NCBI RefSeq assembly: GCF_000003815.2 | Contig: NC_049994.1 | Location: 451,535-504,112 of the forward strand | DNA: 52,578 nt | Reading direction: 5' to 3' | Source of the DNA: Branchiostoma floridae | Lineage: Eukaryota > Chordata > Leptocardii > Amphioxiformes > Branchiostomatidae | In this document: positions 29,601-44,600 of the stretch, piece by piece | How the letters are laid out: each line of letters starts with the position of its first letter | Numbering within the stretch: position 1 is the stretch's first letter | Notes under the pieces: model-generated | What the model was told of the DNA's origin: nothing | Database searches by the model: none | The model's input: only the letters and a program-made list of their open reading frames with translations | Translations under genes and position numbers: made by a program

Positions 29601-32600
29601 CGGGTCTTCACAACCGGACCACGGGCTCCACGGAGACCACTCTCCATCAACTGGGTAAGGGAAAATGGTAAAACTTCGTTTTTTGACCTACAAAGCTATT
29701 GTTCCACTGGTCAATGTGGCATCTAAACTTCAAGAACGTAGGCTATTCCCTTTACTTGGACAATGGACAGTGTTAGACAATAGAACATTGAGCAATCAGC
29801 AACGACAAAATGTGTTTTGCAGATGTAGACATTTTATTTCATACAGACAGGCAGATAATTTTAAACAAAATGAAAATAAGAGGTCCAATAATAGATCCCT
29901 GAGGTACACTACAAGTCATACACTACAAGTCACATGCGATGTCTGTATAAGTCTTTACTTACTTGGACATCTGAGTGTTCCACAGTTCTGAATCTGACTG
30001 TCCTGTCCGTCACAATATTCTCCGTATCCAGCCGGTTCGGGGTTGTTGCACTCACGATGTCTGAACATAAACACATTTTGAAAAGAAAATAATTGAAAAT
30101 TTCCATAATGCTGTGTACATTTAAGCCAGCCATCAAATGAATGTATATGATGGTGACTTACAATAAGAGAGTTACTGCTCACCTTCCAGAAATTGAAAAG
30201 GGGAGATTCTTTCAAACTACATTCAAACAACTAAAAAGTAAAAGATGCTTTAGTAAATAGATGTCCTTCGTGTTGAGAAGCGTTCCAGATATGACCTTGC
30301 TTACCCACCATTACCGACAAAGACAGAATAATTATTCTATCAATTAAAACTAAGATTATCCCATACACTATTGCAACAGAGGGTAACTTCGTCTTCCGCT
30401 ATACCACCAACAAAGAAGTTAAGCCAAATAGAGGTAGATATCAGTCCTAGCGCTTAAACATATTAGCATCTAAGCTTAGCTATCACCTTTTAACAACACT
30501 GTAATCATCATCATTAATCCATACTACATGCACTTGTCTTGTAATTAGCCTTTGGGTATCTATTTAATAAAACATTACTATATGTTGACCTTATTTGGTA
30601 TGGCACACTGCCGTCCTCAGCGATGCACGTTGCTGTGCAGGTAGACCAGGGGGTCCATGGACTCCACTCCCCGTGCACTGCAAAATCATGTTACAACACG
30701 ATAAGCAAGCACCTCCCACATTATCCTCCTTCAAAGTCAAAGCTTGGCTCTCTCTTGGAGATCCATTCTCTGTTACTTAATGTCAATACATGTACTACCT
30801 TATGCTACCCGGTATGTAATTTTAAGTCTGTACAGATCGTAATATATGATGTAAATTTTAACTATTATTGTTTCTAAGCTAATGCTAGTGATTTTATATA
30901 TAAGATTTATTTTCTATCTCATGGTTACCATTAGGCAGCCATACCTGTTTGTAAACAGCTGAACAAATAAATAAATAAATTAAATAAACACGATAAAAAA
31001 TATCGATAGAATATGAGCTTCAGTTTTTGTATTTTTTCGCTTATTGTTTTCCTTCTAAAATCCCTTAGATGTCTCTCTTATATACTTAGTATACTATGTT
31101 CAAGTTCACAAAAATTATTGATTTTCCAAACATCTTACCAGAGCAGTTGGCTACCTCACAGACAAGTTGGGAATTTTCACAGGTGCTGGGAATGAAAGTT
31201 AACAACAGTTACGTACATTATGTACTGTATAATCAATACTTAGTACTCAAACATACATGTAACATGAAAGTCAAACTCACCACCAGATAATTAAATGCAA
31301 GTATAAAAAATAATTATGAAATTATCTGTGGATTCTTTCAAGATAATGCATTGATTTGTAGAAGATGCTCAAGAAGAAGATATTTTCAACATGAACATGT
31401 ATGCACAATATAAGTGTTGTGTATTTGACCATCGGAATTATTGCAAACTATTCTATTAAGACCTGACTGATATAAGTAGAATTTCATGTGATAACATTAG
31501 TCTGGTACGTAATAAGGGCCATGAGTTATGGCATTACTAACAGATTCAGTTAAACTTTAGCACAGTTCACTCACCAGTTCTCACACTCGTTCTTGACTAT
31601 AGTATCACCTGGTTGCACTTCCTCCACTTCACCTGTGGAAAAAGGTTTTAGAAACTTAATTTTTTGCTTTCCCAATTGTTTATCATTTTCTACCATAATT
31701 ATTGAAAATAATAATTCATCATTCATTACGATGAAACCATATCTATCATGATCCTATTCCTACATTTAAAGGGTAAAAAAATGAACTAATTGTGGAAACA
31801 CATCACAAAGCAACGAAATCCCCCTGTCAACATTGTCAGATGTTATTAGTCTGGATATATGTTATTAGCCTGGATATCTTGGTTAGAGCTGCGCCGTCTA
31901 GCATAGCATAGAAAATGTTGACACAGTTGAAGACGCTGCACCTCGTACGTTCTATCATGAAACGAGGTCGCCCAAAGTGTCGTCGCAGTTTTTTTTTCAA
32001 TAAACCTGTTGATTCTCAAATTAACTGGGGGGGGGGGGGCTTTGGTATCATTACAAAGGCGATGAAATGGACTATCACCAAGTGGAATTAGATAATCGGA
32101 ATTTGGGTGAAATGTTAAGCTGACAAAATGATGTAAAAAAACATATTAGTATATAAACATTATGCAAGATCTTTTTCCACATCACAGACAATTGTTTACA
32201 TCCATGCAACGGCATCAACCCGTGACCCAGCGTGCGCGTTCTATGTGATCTGTGTCGTTTTAGGAAACTCCGGAAGTAGAACCGATCGGATTCTTGGCCA
32301 TTTCACCGCCCCGTGTTCGAGGAGGTGCATTGAGCATGTTATACAACAGCCTCATTACTCATAAGGATACCTACTAGCCGTAAAAATACAACAATGTGTA
32401 ATAACAGTTTGTTTTATACCGTTGATGTTGACCGTGCAGCGACATTCTGCATATGAGACGCAGACGTCATCTTGCAGGACCGAGCCGTCGGGGCAGTAGC
32501 AGCCGGGAACGCAGTCCTCCTCACAGGCTACACCCTCCTGCAGGTCCAGACATGTCCTGGGACAGTTTCCACATTCCTTCCACACCTTATCATCCAGACA

Positions 32601-35600
32601 TTCCTCTGCGGGTGAACACAAAACGGAATGTCTTTTCTTGATTCTTCATACATTAAGAGAACACACTCCTTTACGCTTGGGATCACTTTGTAAACGCCCA
32701 CGTAAACCTTAGGCCTAAGAGAGGATACATGTAGACTATTTAGACTATTGGACTATTACTTGTGTCTACTAGGGGTTACTAATAAACGGTGTAAGCCCAT
32801 CCCATTTTGCCATGTTTGAAAACTGTTGGTGTTTTGACTATTATCCAGATTACATTGGAAGGTATTTTGGTATGTATGTGTATTATCCTCTGAATTTTTT
32901 CATGTGAATATGGTAGATACTGTACCCTGGCAGTCCTGGAGGTTGCAGGACATGGTTTCGGTGGTGTTGCCGGGGCAGTTGGAAGTGACCGGGGTGTCCT
33001 CGTACCGCACACAGCTCCTGGTCCTGATCCTCTCCCCACCGTCACAAGTGGCCGTGCAGGCAGACCATGGCGCCCACTCGCCCCAGTGAGCCGGGGTTCC
33101 TACAGGTACAATAAGATATATATACAACATACTCGGAAATTAGCAATTAATACAATGTAGGGCCGTACTTAAATGTAAGTTCATCTGTGACGGTAGTCAA
33201 CATTATGGTGCAATTTTAAGACCGTATCACTAGGACACTCTGTAGATTTCGACAAGGTGAAGATACTTGATTCCGAACAGGATTACTTTCTCAGAGGAGT
33301 GAAATAAGGCCATTTACATTAGAAACCGCCAACCTTCCCTCAACCGAGACGGGGGCCGATACCGACTGCCAAGCACCTTTGACCCTTTGCTGACGTCACA
33401 CTTTCGATCCGTATGTGTGATTTAGGATTTGGGTCATTTCAACTTGGACTGATCGAAAGCTTGTTGATAAGTGATTTATTTTGTGTACGGATATGAGGTC
33501 ATAGAATTGTAACATAACAAAGTAGGGTCTATTACATGAACGAGGCTACATAAGGTTAAGTCCCAACTTCCTTGGTGTCGGTTATGTAAATTTTTCATAA
33601 TATATAGAATACAATACTGGGCTTACGTGGGCAATGGAATGATTACTGATTACATACTAAAACAAGGCTTACCTGGGCAGGTGTTTACAAAGCAATCCTT
33701 TGTGTCCACAGTGTTGCCTTCACATGGCAGACCACCATTGCTTGCAGGGGGGTTACTTCCAGACCTGGAAATGGTGAAAACAGTAACAATTTTAGAACAC
33801 ATGACTGTATGTAACTCTAGTTCACCTATATCCACAGGGAACCCATACCCGTTGCTTTTAACAATAGTGTAATGTAGGGGCATCAAGTGGCCGGACGGTG
33901 GTTTCGAAGTGTACTATTTTCAAGATATTGCCATTTCAATCTACCGTCCGTCGACTTGATATCCCTAAATACGCAGTTTTTAAAAACAACGGGTATAGGT
34001 TACCCCGCGGTTAAAGGTGAATTAGCGTTGATATTTCAAAGATGAGAATTCCATCTGTTGTATCCAAAGCCCAGACGTGTCTCTGAATGCAGTTAATTAG
34101 CCTTGAGGACAATGAAGAAACGTAGGAATTTCTCTCGATCTCTTGATCGTGTAGTCGTTTTCCTGATAAATTACATGGCGGTGTAACACACATCAAGTGT
34201 GATCTTACTGATGCATATCCGGACAGATTTAGTTGGACAGGTAAGGACTCCTACTCTTTTCAATAAGTTATTTGATCCGAAGGACATTCCTTGCCGGTGC
34301 TACCTAGGTACTAATACTAAGGCAAAATTGAGTCGAGTGAGGAAATTGGTGTAAAGTGCATTTCCCAAATCACATAACATTGGGACCTGTCAGAGATACA
34401 AACCAAGCACCTTCAACATCTCAGACATGCAGCAGTTATAAAGAACATTAAGGTAAAGTGACATGTTTGTAAGAAAGGTCAGTCACCTGTATCTCTGCTG
34501 GATACCAGCCCCACATGTCTTGTCACACGGAGTCCAGATGCTCCAAACAGACCAGCCACAGTCAACTATGGGGAACAGTCACCGATTAAGGATAAACAAT
34601 CACATCACCCTTTAACGCGTAAATGTACCTATAGATAATGTACTTGCCTGTTTACAATGTCTACAACCAACTGTGATCCTCATTGGTACGTTTCAAACGC
34701 CTTGGCAATAGCCAAGTGGGATATCTCAATAGTTACTACTGTACTGTAATTGCAATAATACCATGTGTAGTACGATGTCGCAAATAGAACACCATAGATT
34801 TGACCAGGCTTTAGGATTAATGATAAATGTTTGATCAATGCCCAAAGTTGACTCAACATGGAAACATACAAGCCACACGTATCTGAAGATGTAGATGTAC
34901 TCATTACAAGGTGACTATTGTTTGCCGCGTGGCAAAATATCTACTGTATATAACCATATTATTTCTAACCTTCAAACACTCCAACATTTGCTATAATAAC
35001 AAAATGTTTAAATGGCGTGTTATATCATACGTTGAGGTTTAAGTGTTCGAGTAACGTAATGTCAGTGGCAAAGCAATGTTTAACAGTCTGAAAGTTGCCT
35101 ATACATATGTTATTGGTGTTAGTGCCTACCAGCACAGTCTTCTTCAGTGCAGCTCATGTATCCATTCTCACAAACACTGTTGGTAGAAAAAAAATCCAAA
35201 TGAGAACATACGTGGTATTATAATTACATAATACCTCATTCTGACCATTTAATTTGCCCATACTGTAGTAGGCATCCTTCCATGTTCAAGGAAACATGAA
35301 GATAATAGGTATTCAAGCTGTCTACAGAAACTGCAAAGGCCATTTTGGGGTGTAAAATCGTTTTCTTTCTACTATTATGGATATTTGTTAACATCCGAGA
35401 GATGCGGAATTGATTGAAATGGTATTTCAAGGATTTCAAGTTTGAGTCAGTTTCTAAAATTTCGTTTGATTGTTGGGCAATGCAGGTAAATATGTTCAGA
35501 TTAATAAAATTCTACATGCCACCTTTACCAGCCCCCGAGAAGGTACAAATGTCTCCAGAAAAGAGCTATTTTGAGCCCTGTGGTTCGCATTCAGCATTCG

Positions 35601-38600
35601 AACATAATGTATAAGTCATTAGTTGCCTGCCTATGGTATACATGGCTTTTTCCTGAATGTAAGTAAAAAGATATTGAGATATATTTACCATGTGTTGCAG
35701 TCATTGGTGATGTTTTGGCCAGGTTCGTACTCTTGTCCGTTGTAGATACATTTGCACTCCGATGCCGCCACACATTCACCATTTTGACTGTACGTTCCCT
35801 CGGCACAGTAGCAGCCTGCAACGGAAAGTGAAAAAGAACGTGATTTACCGTGACAGAAATGACAAAATGAGGCAAATTTAATTTCTTTGTTCTCGATATT
35901 TCTACTAATACAGAATATTTTTACTAATGAATATGGAAATGAAAACTGAGAGTGATGCAGAAAATTAACTCCCGAAGCCCGGCTAGAATTAGCCCTAGAA
36001 AGTAAGAAGAAAACTGCAAATTGCAAGCAAAAGGCAAGCAAATGTACATAGCGAAACTAGGCCGAAAGGCTGAATAAAGTTCAAAACTTGAACTATGCGG
36101 CTCCAGATGTCTTTTTGAGGGACGACTGCAGTTTGCAAGATGTCGGTAGCTTGAGGGATGAATCTACTTTACTATGTACTGCAAGCAAAAATCTTGACAA
36201 ACCTTCTTGGCACGTCAGCTGACAAGTCACGTCGTTGCTGAGGCCCTGGCAGCTTCTTGAGCAGGGATCGAACCCAGCAAGACAGTCTTCAGCTGTCACT
36301 GATTCCTTCTCAAGACAATCTGCAAGAAGGGTAGAAGGTGACTTTCATTTGCAAACCTGGACAGGACAGTATCGTCTTGATAGATGTTATTTTTTCATTG
36401 CACTACGGTAAATAGCATAATATGATCAATGAATTTCGTATAAAATACCACATCCAAATGTTATTTATTTATTTGTTAAGTTCAGTTAGGATATTGCCCG
36501 ATACCCTCAGACTGTTTATACATTACAAAGCCTGTACAATGGCCTTATCAACAATATACTTAACACTTGCTCGTTTATCTGAAAGGCGTACACCTCTGGA
36601 ATTACAACTGCATTTGACGATCTTTAAGAAATAACTTTTTTTTTACTGTTCTAGTCTTAGGTTGCTTTTCGAAACTGTTAGCAATCGTGTATAAGATAGT
36701 GCAAAGTTGGAGAGACTGCTCTAGGCACTGTGCCCTTACCTGGTCCACATGGCTCATTGATGCAGAGGTTCGTCTCGTGGTAAGAACCATTGCAGATGTT
36801 ACCTCCGTTCTTAGGTGGTGGATCCGTGCAGTTTCTATGTTTCGAAATAAGGCACATATCAAGCTCCGGAAATCTTACAAAGACGGACACATCATTTATT
36901 TTGTTCCCCAATATTTTGAGACCGGAAGACTTTGAAAGGGAAAAAAATTAAAAATGACAGCTGGGAAAAAATCTCATATCATAATAAACTGAAACTATAT
37001 AATCCAATACTTAATCATCTGACACTATGAACCACAACTGAACAATGTCCTTAGATTAAGTCTATGAAATTAACATTTAATAACCTGTATCTGTGGACGA
37101 TTCCAAAATCGCAGTCCGCATCACAGTCGCTCCATGGTGTCCACTGGGACCAACCTCCGTCAACTGTCAATTATTCAAAAACAGACAAAAACCCGTTTGT
37201 CACAGTTGAAAATATTTAGTCATCCCTTAAGTCATTTTCAGCAACCGACAATTGCGTTACATTTTAGTTGAGGGATATATATTCAATCAATTAGTACCAA
37301 ATATGGAAAAAAAACCGTACTATGTATTGTAAGTCACCGGTGTAAACCGGATGTACAATGATGATGATAAAGTACTGGAGAATTTTTTTTTCCTTTTAAG
37401 CTTTTGATCTGTTTTCAGAAATGCTTCCCGTAAATTTTTGAGTGCAAGCTAAAGAATTACACCGCAGGCAAATACATGTAATGCAAGGTTTTGCGTAAAC
37501 CAGAAAACAAACGAATTCTGTATCTGTATCTATAAAGCCGGTACAACCGCCCTTCGGCGTAAAACACCAGCTTCGCAGGCACGCGGCGCGGCAGCAGCTG
37601 GTTATATTACACTGAACGATCCGTTACACCTAACTTTTGCACATCTATATGCAAGTGTTCTTTAAAACTATCCAAAGAAGATGCCCCTGCTGTGCTAAGT
37701 GATAACATATTCCACTCTACGATAGTTCTTGAAAAATACGAATAGAACACATGAATCCTAGGTTGGTAATTCTGGTACTTGAAAGTATTCTAGTTCTTTT
37801 TTGAGCTGGTGTTAGTCGGTACGTCCACCAGTTTATTGGGCAGTTTGTTCAGAACGCGAAAAATTCAGTCAAACGTTTCCCTCACCTGGGCAGGCAGATG
37901 TGAAGCAGTTCTTGCTCTCAGTGAACGGTCCGGAACACTCCGCGCCTCCTGTCTGTGCAGGCTGTGTAATGCCGCGGTTCCTGGTGGCCACGCCCTGGCC
38001 GCAAGTTAGGGAACAGTCGCTCCAGCTTCCCCACTGGCCGTGGATGCAGTCAACTGTGGGACACAAGCATTTGTTAATTTATCTATTTGCAAATTCATGC
38101 CCGTAGGCTACTTGCAAGGGTACAGACCGTAAAAAGTAACATTCTAATACAGCTAGAGTTTATCTATGCACTCAGCTATCTTATGATTCTACATACTTTA
38201 CTTGGAGGCTTCTTCTTTGGAGGCAGTGGCTGATGAAAAGCACGTTTTTAATGATTAATGCTTAACATTCCAATTCATAGCTAGAATTCATATAATCCCT
38301 CTCCCACAAGACCTGTTCAGAGTCACGGACGATAACTGCTGGATAGCAGATGAAACGTCTAACCGTTTCCAAAACCATATCCAGTTGCTTGAGTAACTAC
38401 TTTTGGGCGTATCTTATCACCTGGATGTCTAACCTACATCGACGTATGTACAACAATACTTACCGCAGTTGTCTTCGTCTGAGCCGTCAGTACAGTCAGC
38501 CGTACCGTCGCACACCTGGCTACTACTCAGACACTCCCCTGACACGCAGGTGAACTGACTGTCCGCACAGGGAGACGGGGGTGGTGTGGTTGGGATGTAC

Positions 38601-41600
38601 AGAGGTGTTGTGGCTTGGGCAGATGTGGTCAGTACACTTGCCTGTGTGGTGGCTATAAGATAAAAACATGCATAAGCCTTGTTATTACGTATACTTTTTA
38701 CTAGGCTAGATTGGAAGAAATAGTACAACAGGAAAACAACGGTCTAGTAGGAGAAGTTAATCAAAGTAGAATAAATCCCTGCATGGTATCTGTGCCAAGG
38801 CATAATTTGTCCTCAGTTAATTTGTCCGTTGCATTCAGCATTGTTAAATTGTAGAGGAAATATTATGAATCGTTACATTATTGACTCAAAATAAGTAGTA
38901 ATAATACACTACATACGAGCCTGTTTATACCGTAAATCAAAATAAAATATTGTTCAAGTATCACTGTTTAAGTCTAGCACACCAACGTGGTACGGCTTAA
39001 AAAAACATCCAATGTTACTCATTTATCTTAATAAATTTTACTATGAGTCTTAATGTAAGTATACAAAAAAATATAAGAAGGTCCAATTTATGATCCTTCA
39101 AACAGCCCCTATAATGCTGTAGAAGAAAGTAACGAATAACGTACCTCCAGACACCAGACTTGGTGTAGAGTAAACCAGAGTGTACATCTCATAGTCGGCA
39201 CAAGTGGTAGAAATTGTTGGAAGGGTTNNNNNNNNNNNNNNNNNNNNNNNNNNNNNNNNNNNNNNNNNNNNNNNNNNNNNNNNNNNNNNNNNNNNNNNNN
39301 NNNNNNNNNNNNNNNNNNNNNNNNNNNGACATGAATGGAAACGTGTTTAACATCGGAGCACATGGGACCAAACCAAAACGAAGGCTTTAGAATAAAAAAA
39401 ATGGGTGGTTTACAATGATCTTTTTGATCAGTTATTAAAATTATATTACAGCCATAGGTTGAATTGCATACTTTCGCAGATAATACTTGGCAGCAGCTGT
39501 TTGAAAAAAAAATCTTCTTAGGTCTTAGGTAGTTTACAAATAGGTATTAGTTCTACATCTAGGCCATAGTTTAATTCTAAAATCAGAATTGATACAGTAC
39601 TATTTCAAAAGTTTTTGTGCTAAACATAACCTTTTTTGTCACAGTGAGAGCGCATCGCGATCGCCGTCTAGTAAAAAGGGGTTCTTATCAAGTCTGATAC
39701 TTTGTTTTTGTTTATTGTTTATCAGTGTTTACCTGGACAAACACTCTCCAGACAGTCCACCTGTTCGAACAGCGTCTCGGAGCACTGGTCACCACCGTTA
39801 GCGGGGGCAGGGTTGTTGCACTGCCGGGTACGCGTCTTGGTACCGATACCGCACATCGCAGAGCATGCCGACCAGAATGACCAAGGGCCGGGACCACCGT
39901 TCACTGTGGTTACAAGTTATGTATCAGAAATTATTCATCAGCAATATTACATAATTACTTTATTGCAAGATCATGACCATGTGCTAATTGCAAAGTAAGA
40001 CAGTTATATACAGAACAAGAACATGTCATCTATTTTAAATCTATGTCTATCTATTTTTAATCTATGTCTATCTAGACTATCTGAGGGTTTTGACTTCTTT
40101 TTCGTATGCAATGGGAGATGAACATTTTCTTATATAAACTGGTTGGACGACTTGTAAAAGCAAGAAGACTGTTTTTTGTTGGTCGTTAAGGTGTACAAAA
40201 CAAGAATATAACAAGAACCATCTAAATGTATGTGTGAAGTGGGGACAGGGTTAGCTTTGAATTCGCTGTCTTAGCCACCTCTTCATCTACAACTTGCTTC
40301 AAATAACTGTTTTGTTTGTATATAGCACGTTGCAGCTATGTATCGCACTTGTGGTTTGAAAGTGTTTGTATGTGTTCTGCAACAGCACATTTTGCCTGGT
40401 GCTCCACAATTGTTTATGGGGCAATTTCAAAAAAGATACAAAGTACTGCTTACTTCTGTATTTCTTTTGCTACAATAAGTACCAGTCTACACATACAAGT
40501 GAAAAGACAAGTACTCCCTCGGTATCCAGCAGTATATCAGAACAAATTTCTGACCTCAGACACCGGACGGGTCTCTAGGTACCAGTGCAGATGTTACCGT
40601 AGCTCTTACAAAATGATCAGGTGTCTGATACTGACCTGGGCAGGGGTTCTCATTGCAGCTGAGTTCCTCCACTGCCAGCCCAGCACACGCCTGACCGCCA
40701 TTTGCGGGTGGCGGATCATCGCAGCTCCTGTGTCGGTACTGCACACCGGAGCCGCAGTCCACGGTACAGTTGGTCCATGGTGACCACGGGCTCCAGTTTC
40801 CGTCAACTGAAGGGGGTGGGGGTGTAAAGAAGTAATCGTTGTTTTCGTTAGGTCATGTTGATTGGACTGTATGAATGACATCCGTGAGAGAATAAATTTT
40901 CTTCACTTTTCAACAAAAGTTTCAACCACACTGTAAATCGTACGTAGGTACATTATGAGCAAATATGACATATATTTCAAGACACAATATGTAAGAAAAC
41001 GGATACTAACAACGTAGAAAGAAAGATTAGACGAGGAAGAACAAGAGTAAAGGATCAACAAACTAATTAATATATAAAATAAAAAAAATTTGCTCGACAC
41101 TCTTATGTTACCTGTCTCTATACAGATACAAGTAAAAATGTCAAGGATTTCATTTTCATGCGTACCTGTGCATTCGAAGTTTGTGCATGTCAACTGTCCC
41201 ATCAGGCAAGTACTGCAAATATAAATAGGCAATATTATATTATGAGTTGAAGAAAAAATGGTTGAATGGGGAAAAAGCTGGTTAATGAACCAAATCAGTG
41301 TGACGCGTCTCAAAGATTTTATGTAAGTTTTAATGATATAATGTATTGTGAGTAAGATGATACACGTATGGGCCTCGATTATAAGATTTTGTTAAAACAG
41401 CATCAAACGAAAGCTGCATGTCTGCAATTCAACCCTACCTACAATAAGAAGTACTCCTAGATGTGCACAGAATCTAATCGCCTTCAGCTTAATTTTTTTT
41501 GTTTCTTTAATCAAAATACAATAACAAAATAACAGAACAGAACTTCCATTTATTCATACTCACCACTCGTTACATTCATAGCTGATGACTTCTCCCTCCT

Positions 41601-44600
41601 CAACAATAAACCATTCCGTGCCGTTGTTTTCCGTAGTTGGGACAAAATCTGTAATATCATATCATTTGTTACTATGACAATGTTTGGATCGGATCTCCAT
41701 CAGTGACTACGCTTTACATTATACAATTTATTTACCGATACCGGACTGTTTTTTATTCTTTCCATATGGCAAAATATGTATTGATATCGAACGTATTCTG
41801 AGGGATTCAAAACATTTCTAAAGAGTCAATAAATCTTCGACAATCTCTGAGCTATATCAAATAAATGTGGATAAAACGCAGAAGGATCCTGGGGAGGAAA
41901 TATCTAGATCTGGACTCAGCCCTGATATCTTTTTTGGGACCTTTTTGCCTCGTTAACCTCAAAGTTTCTGTTACATGTGCGATTCCGACATACCTAGCAT
42001 TAAAATTAAAGCAATATCGGAAATGTGGAAAGAAATGACCAGTACCAAATACACTAACAACAAGTGTCTAGAAAACCATTATTCAATGGAGGTAAAGAAA
42101 ACCTAGCAAGACATCATCACAGAATGGACATCCCTGAATCTACAGGAACGGCTGACCGTAGCAAGAGATAGACGGGCCTGGAGACAGCTCTCCATCTTCG
42201 TGTCTATCCTGTCCCCCAACAACCAGGAGGTCAAGGGACTTGATAGGTAGGTAGGTAAAGAGAACAGAAACAAACAAACACTACGCGTACTTGGTTCCTC
42301 GATGAGTCTGTATCTGCAGGGACATTCAGCCCTGTCTACACAGGTTCCATCCCGCAGCACCTGGCCGTCAGGGCAGCCGCACTCGTACGTACAGGTGTCT
42401 CCTTCCTCAAAGTCATTGTGGTCCTGAACGGCAGATAAATTAACACACCAATGTAAAATAGAATAACTATGTGTACAAACTACACCTTTTCTTTGCCTCA
42501 AGCATTGTCTTCCCTGACATGCGCAAAGACCATTCAAACGAGTCGTTGCCAAAAGCCAATTCCTTGTACAGGGAATGCGTTTATAGAATTTGAAAATACT
42601 TGGCAACTCAATTGTAATATGTTAAGAACTCATTCGCCAAAATTATTTTCAGTACAGCAACACAACATCATTTTGACGTTAGTGTCCTGCTGCACCATAG
42701 TAATCTGATGAATAAACATTGCCGTTTTCTGTACATAAGTCATAAATAAGTATGTCAATTCAGATATAAAGCACATACAGAATTTGTACATGTGTAAAAA
42801 GATGTTCAAGAAAACTAACTTGTTTTAAATTTCTTATGCTATTAACTTCGAAATGTCCTAAGGTGTCGTAATCGTTGTTTAATGCATTTAGCAATAGACC
42901 CACCTGGATATCGGCACACGTTCTAGGCCCGGACTTGCACAAGTACTCCTGTCCCTCAGCACATGTGATGTCACACAGGATCGGGTCCACGTAGCACGGT
43001 CTGGACGCTGTGTGGTTCCCAACACACGGGATGCCTCCATGCTGAAAGTGAGTATTTCCCATATCGACTTTTATGTGTTGAAATATATTAAAATAAAAGT
43101 CAGCATTTTACCTGTGACTGTACAGTGAATTCTATATTACCACGTGGGCACTTGATGCCTTTCGTTCTAATCCAAAGCCCACGTCACGTGACCTAAACAG
43201 AGGTGTGACGTCAGCAACGGGTCAACGGTGGCTGGTAGTTTGCATCTGCCCCCGTCTCATTCGTTCAGGACACATGACGTAAGCTTCTGGTCAAGTCAAC
43301 TTGAGAAGAACCAGAGGACTGGTCAAAAGCTTGTTGATATTAAGCACTTTACTTTGTTTACGACGAAAAAATCCAATAAAATTGTTAACTGTGTCAATTA
43401 CTGTCACTTAACTGTCGTACTGATATCATGATCAGATGTTTTACTTACCTGGGCAGCTGGGCTGTCACACATTCGTTCGCGAACCTCGCTGCCTGCAGTG
43501 CAGTTTCCACAGCCTGACCACGGACCCCACTCTCCCCAGTTACCGTCAACTACAGCATCCAGGCATGCACATTGTTAGAGCTTTCACAAAAAAGAATTCT
43601 TTTAATTTGATTGTTTAGGCAAAATACTATTTTCAAACGAAGCTGTATCAACTCAAAATTAGCTGCATGGTTATACAACCACAGAGTTTCTGATGTAACA
43701 CAATCATAAAATCTTGCTGACTGACGAATGCAAAACACATTGTCATTGTGCTTCATGTACCTACCATACTATAATAATTGTATGCGTATTGCATTTGGAA
43801 CAAGCTGGGGTTTGACAACAACAAGCCTCATAATACAATACCATGTAGTCACTCATCCATTAATAGTACTTGTTTGACAAACATACAAACGAAAAAGAAA
43901 TTATACATTGTCAAACAAAAACACTGACTTGGGCAGCTTGTTGGGATGTCACACGCGCCAAACTCGACCTGGCTAGCGGTGTAGTTGTTAGAGACCATCG
44001 GAGGGAGGTTGAAACCAGCACACAGCTGGCCTCCGTTTGCTGGCCTTGGACATGCACAGCTGTACAGTGGCAAAAATAGAGTTTTTTCAAAGATATTTCA
44101 ACAGTCACCAAATACACCGATCCTGTCAACTACTTTTAGCAGTTCAACCAATGAGACAATAGCAGTTAGCGCTACAACCAATGATATATTGGCTGCATTT
44201 TCGTCAATATAGTCATGCTTAATAGTATGCTTTATTTTCTATCTCTACGATTTCACAGAGGTGGGCGTTATAAGATTGGTGAAAGATGGATATTTCTTTG
44301 GAACTATTTTGATTGTCATTTTTACCATGTCAATAAGCTTCTAGTTACAGGTAGTTATTTGATATTTTGTTTTGACATGTAAATTCGTAACAGTTACCTT
44401 TAAAAACTTCCCCTTCATGTTTCCTTTATTATCTTGCAAAACAATACGATTTTTGATGTAATTTATTTTACATTGTTTCCTTCGTTGAATAACAAAGTAT
44501 TCAAAATTTCAATGATTGGTCGATTGCTTGTTTAATCCATCCATTAACTAAATAGGTTGGCTGATTGGTTGGTTGATGCGGAAGAAGTTCTAGATTAACT

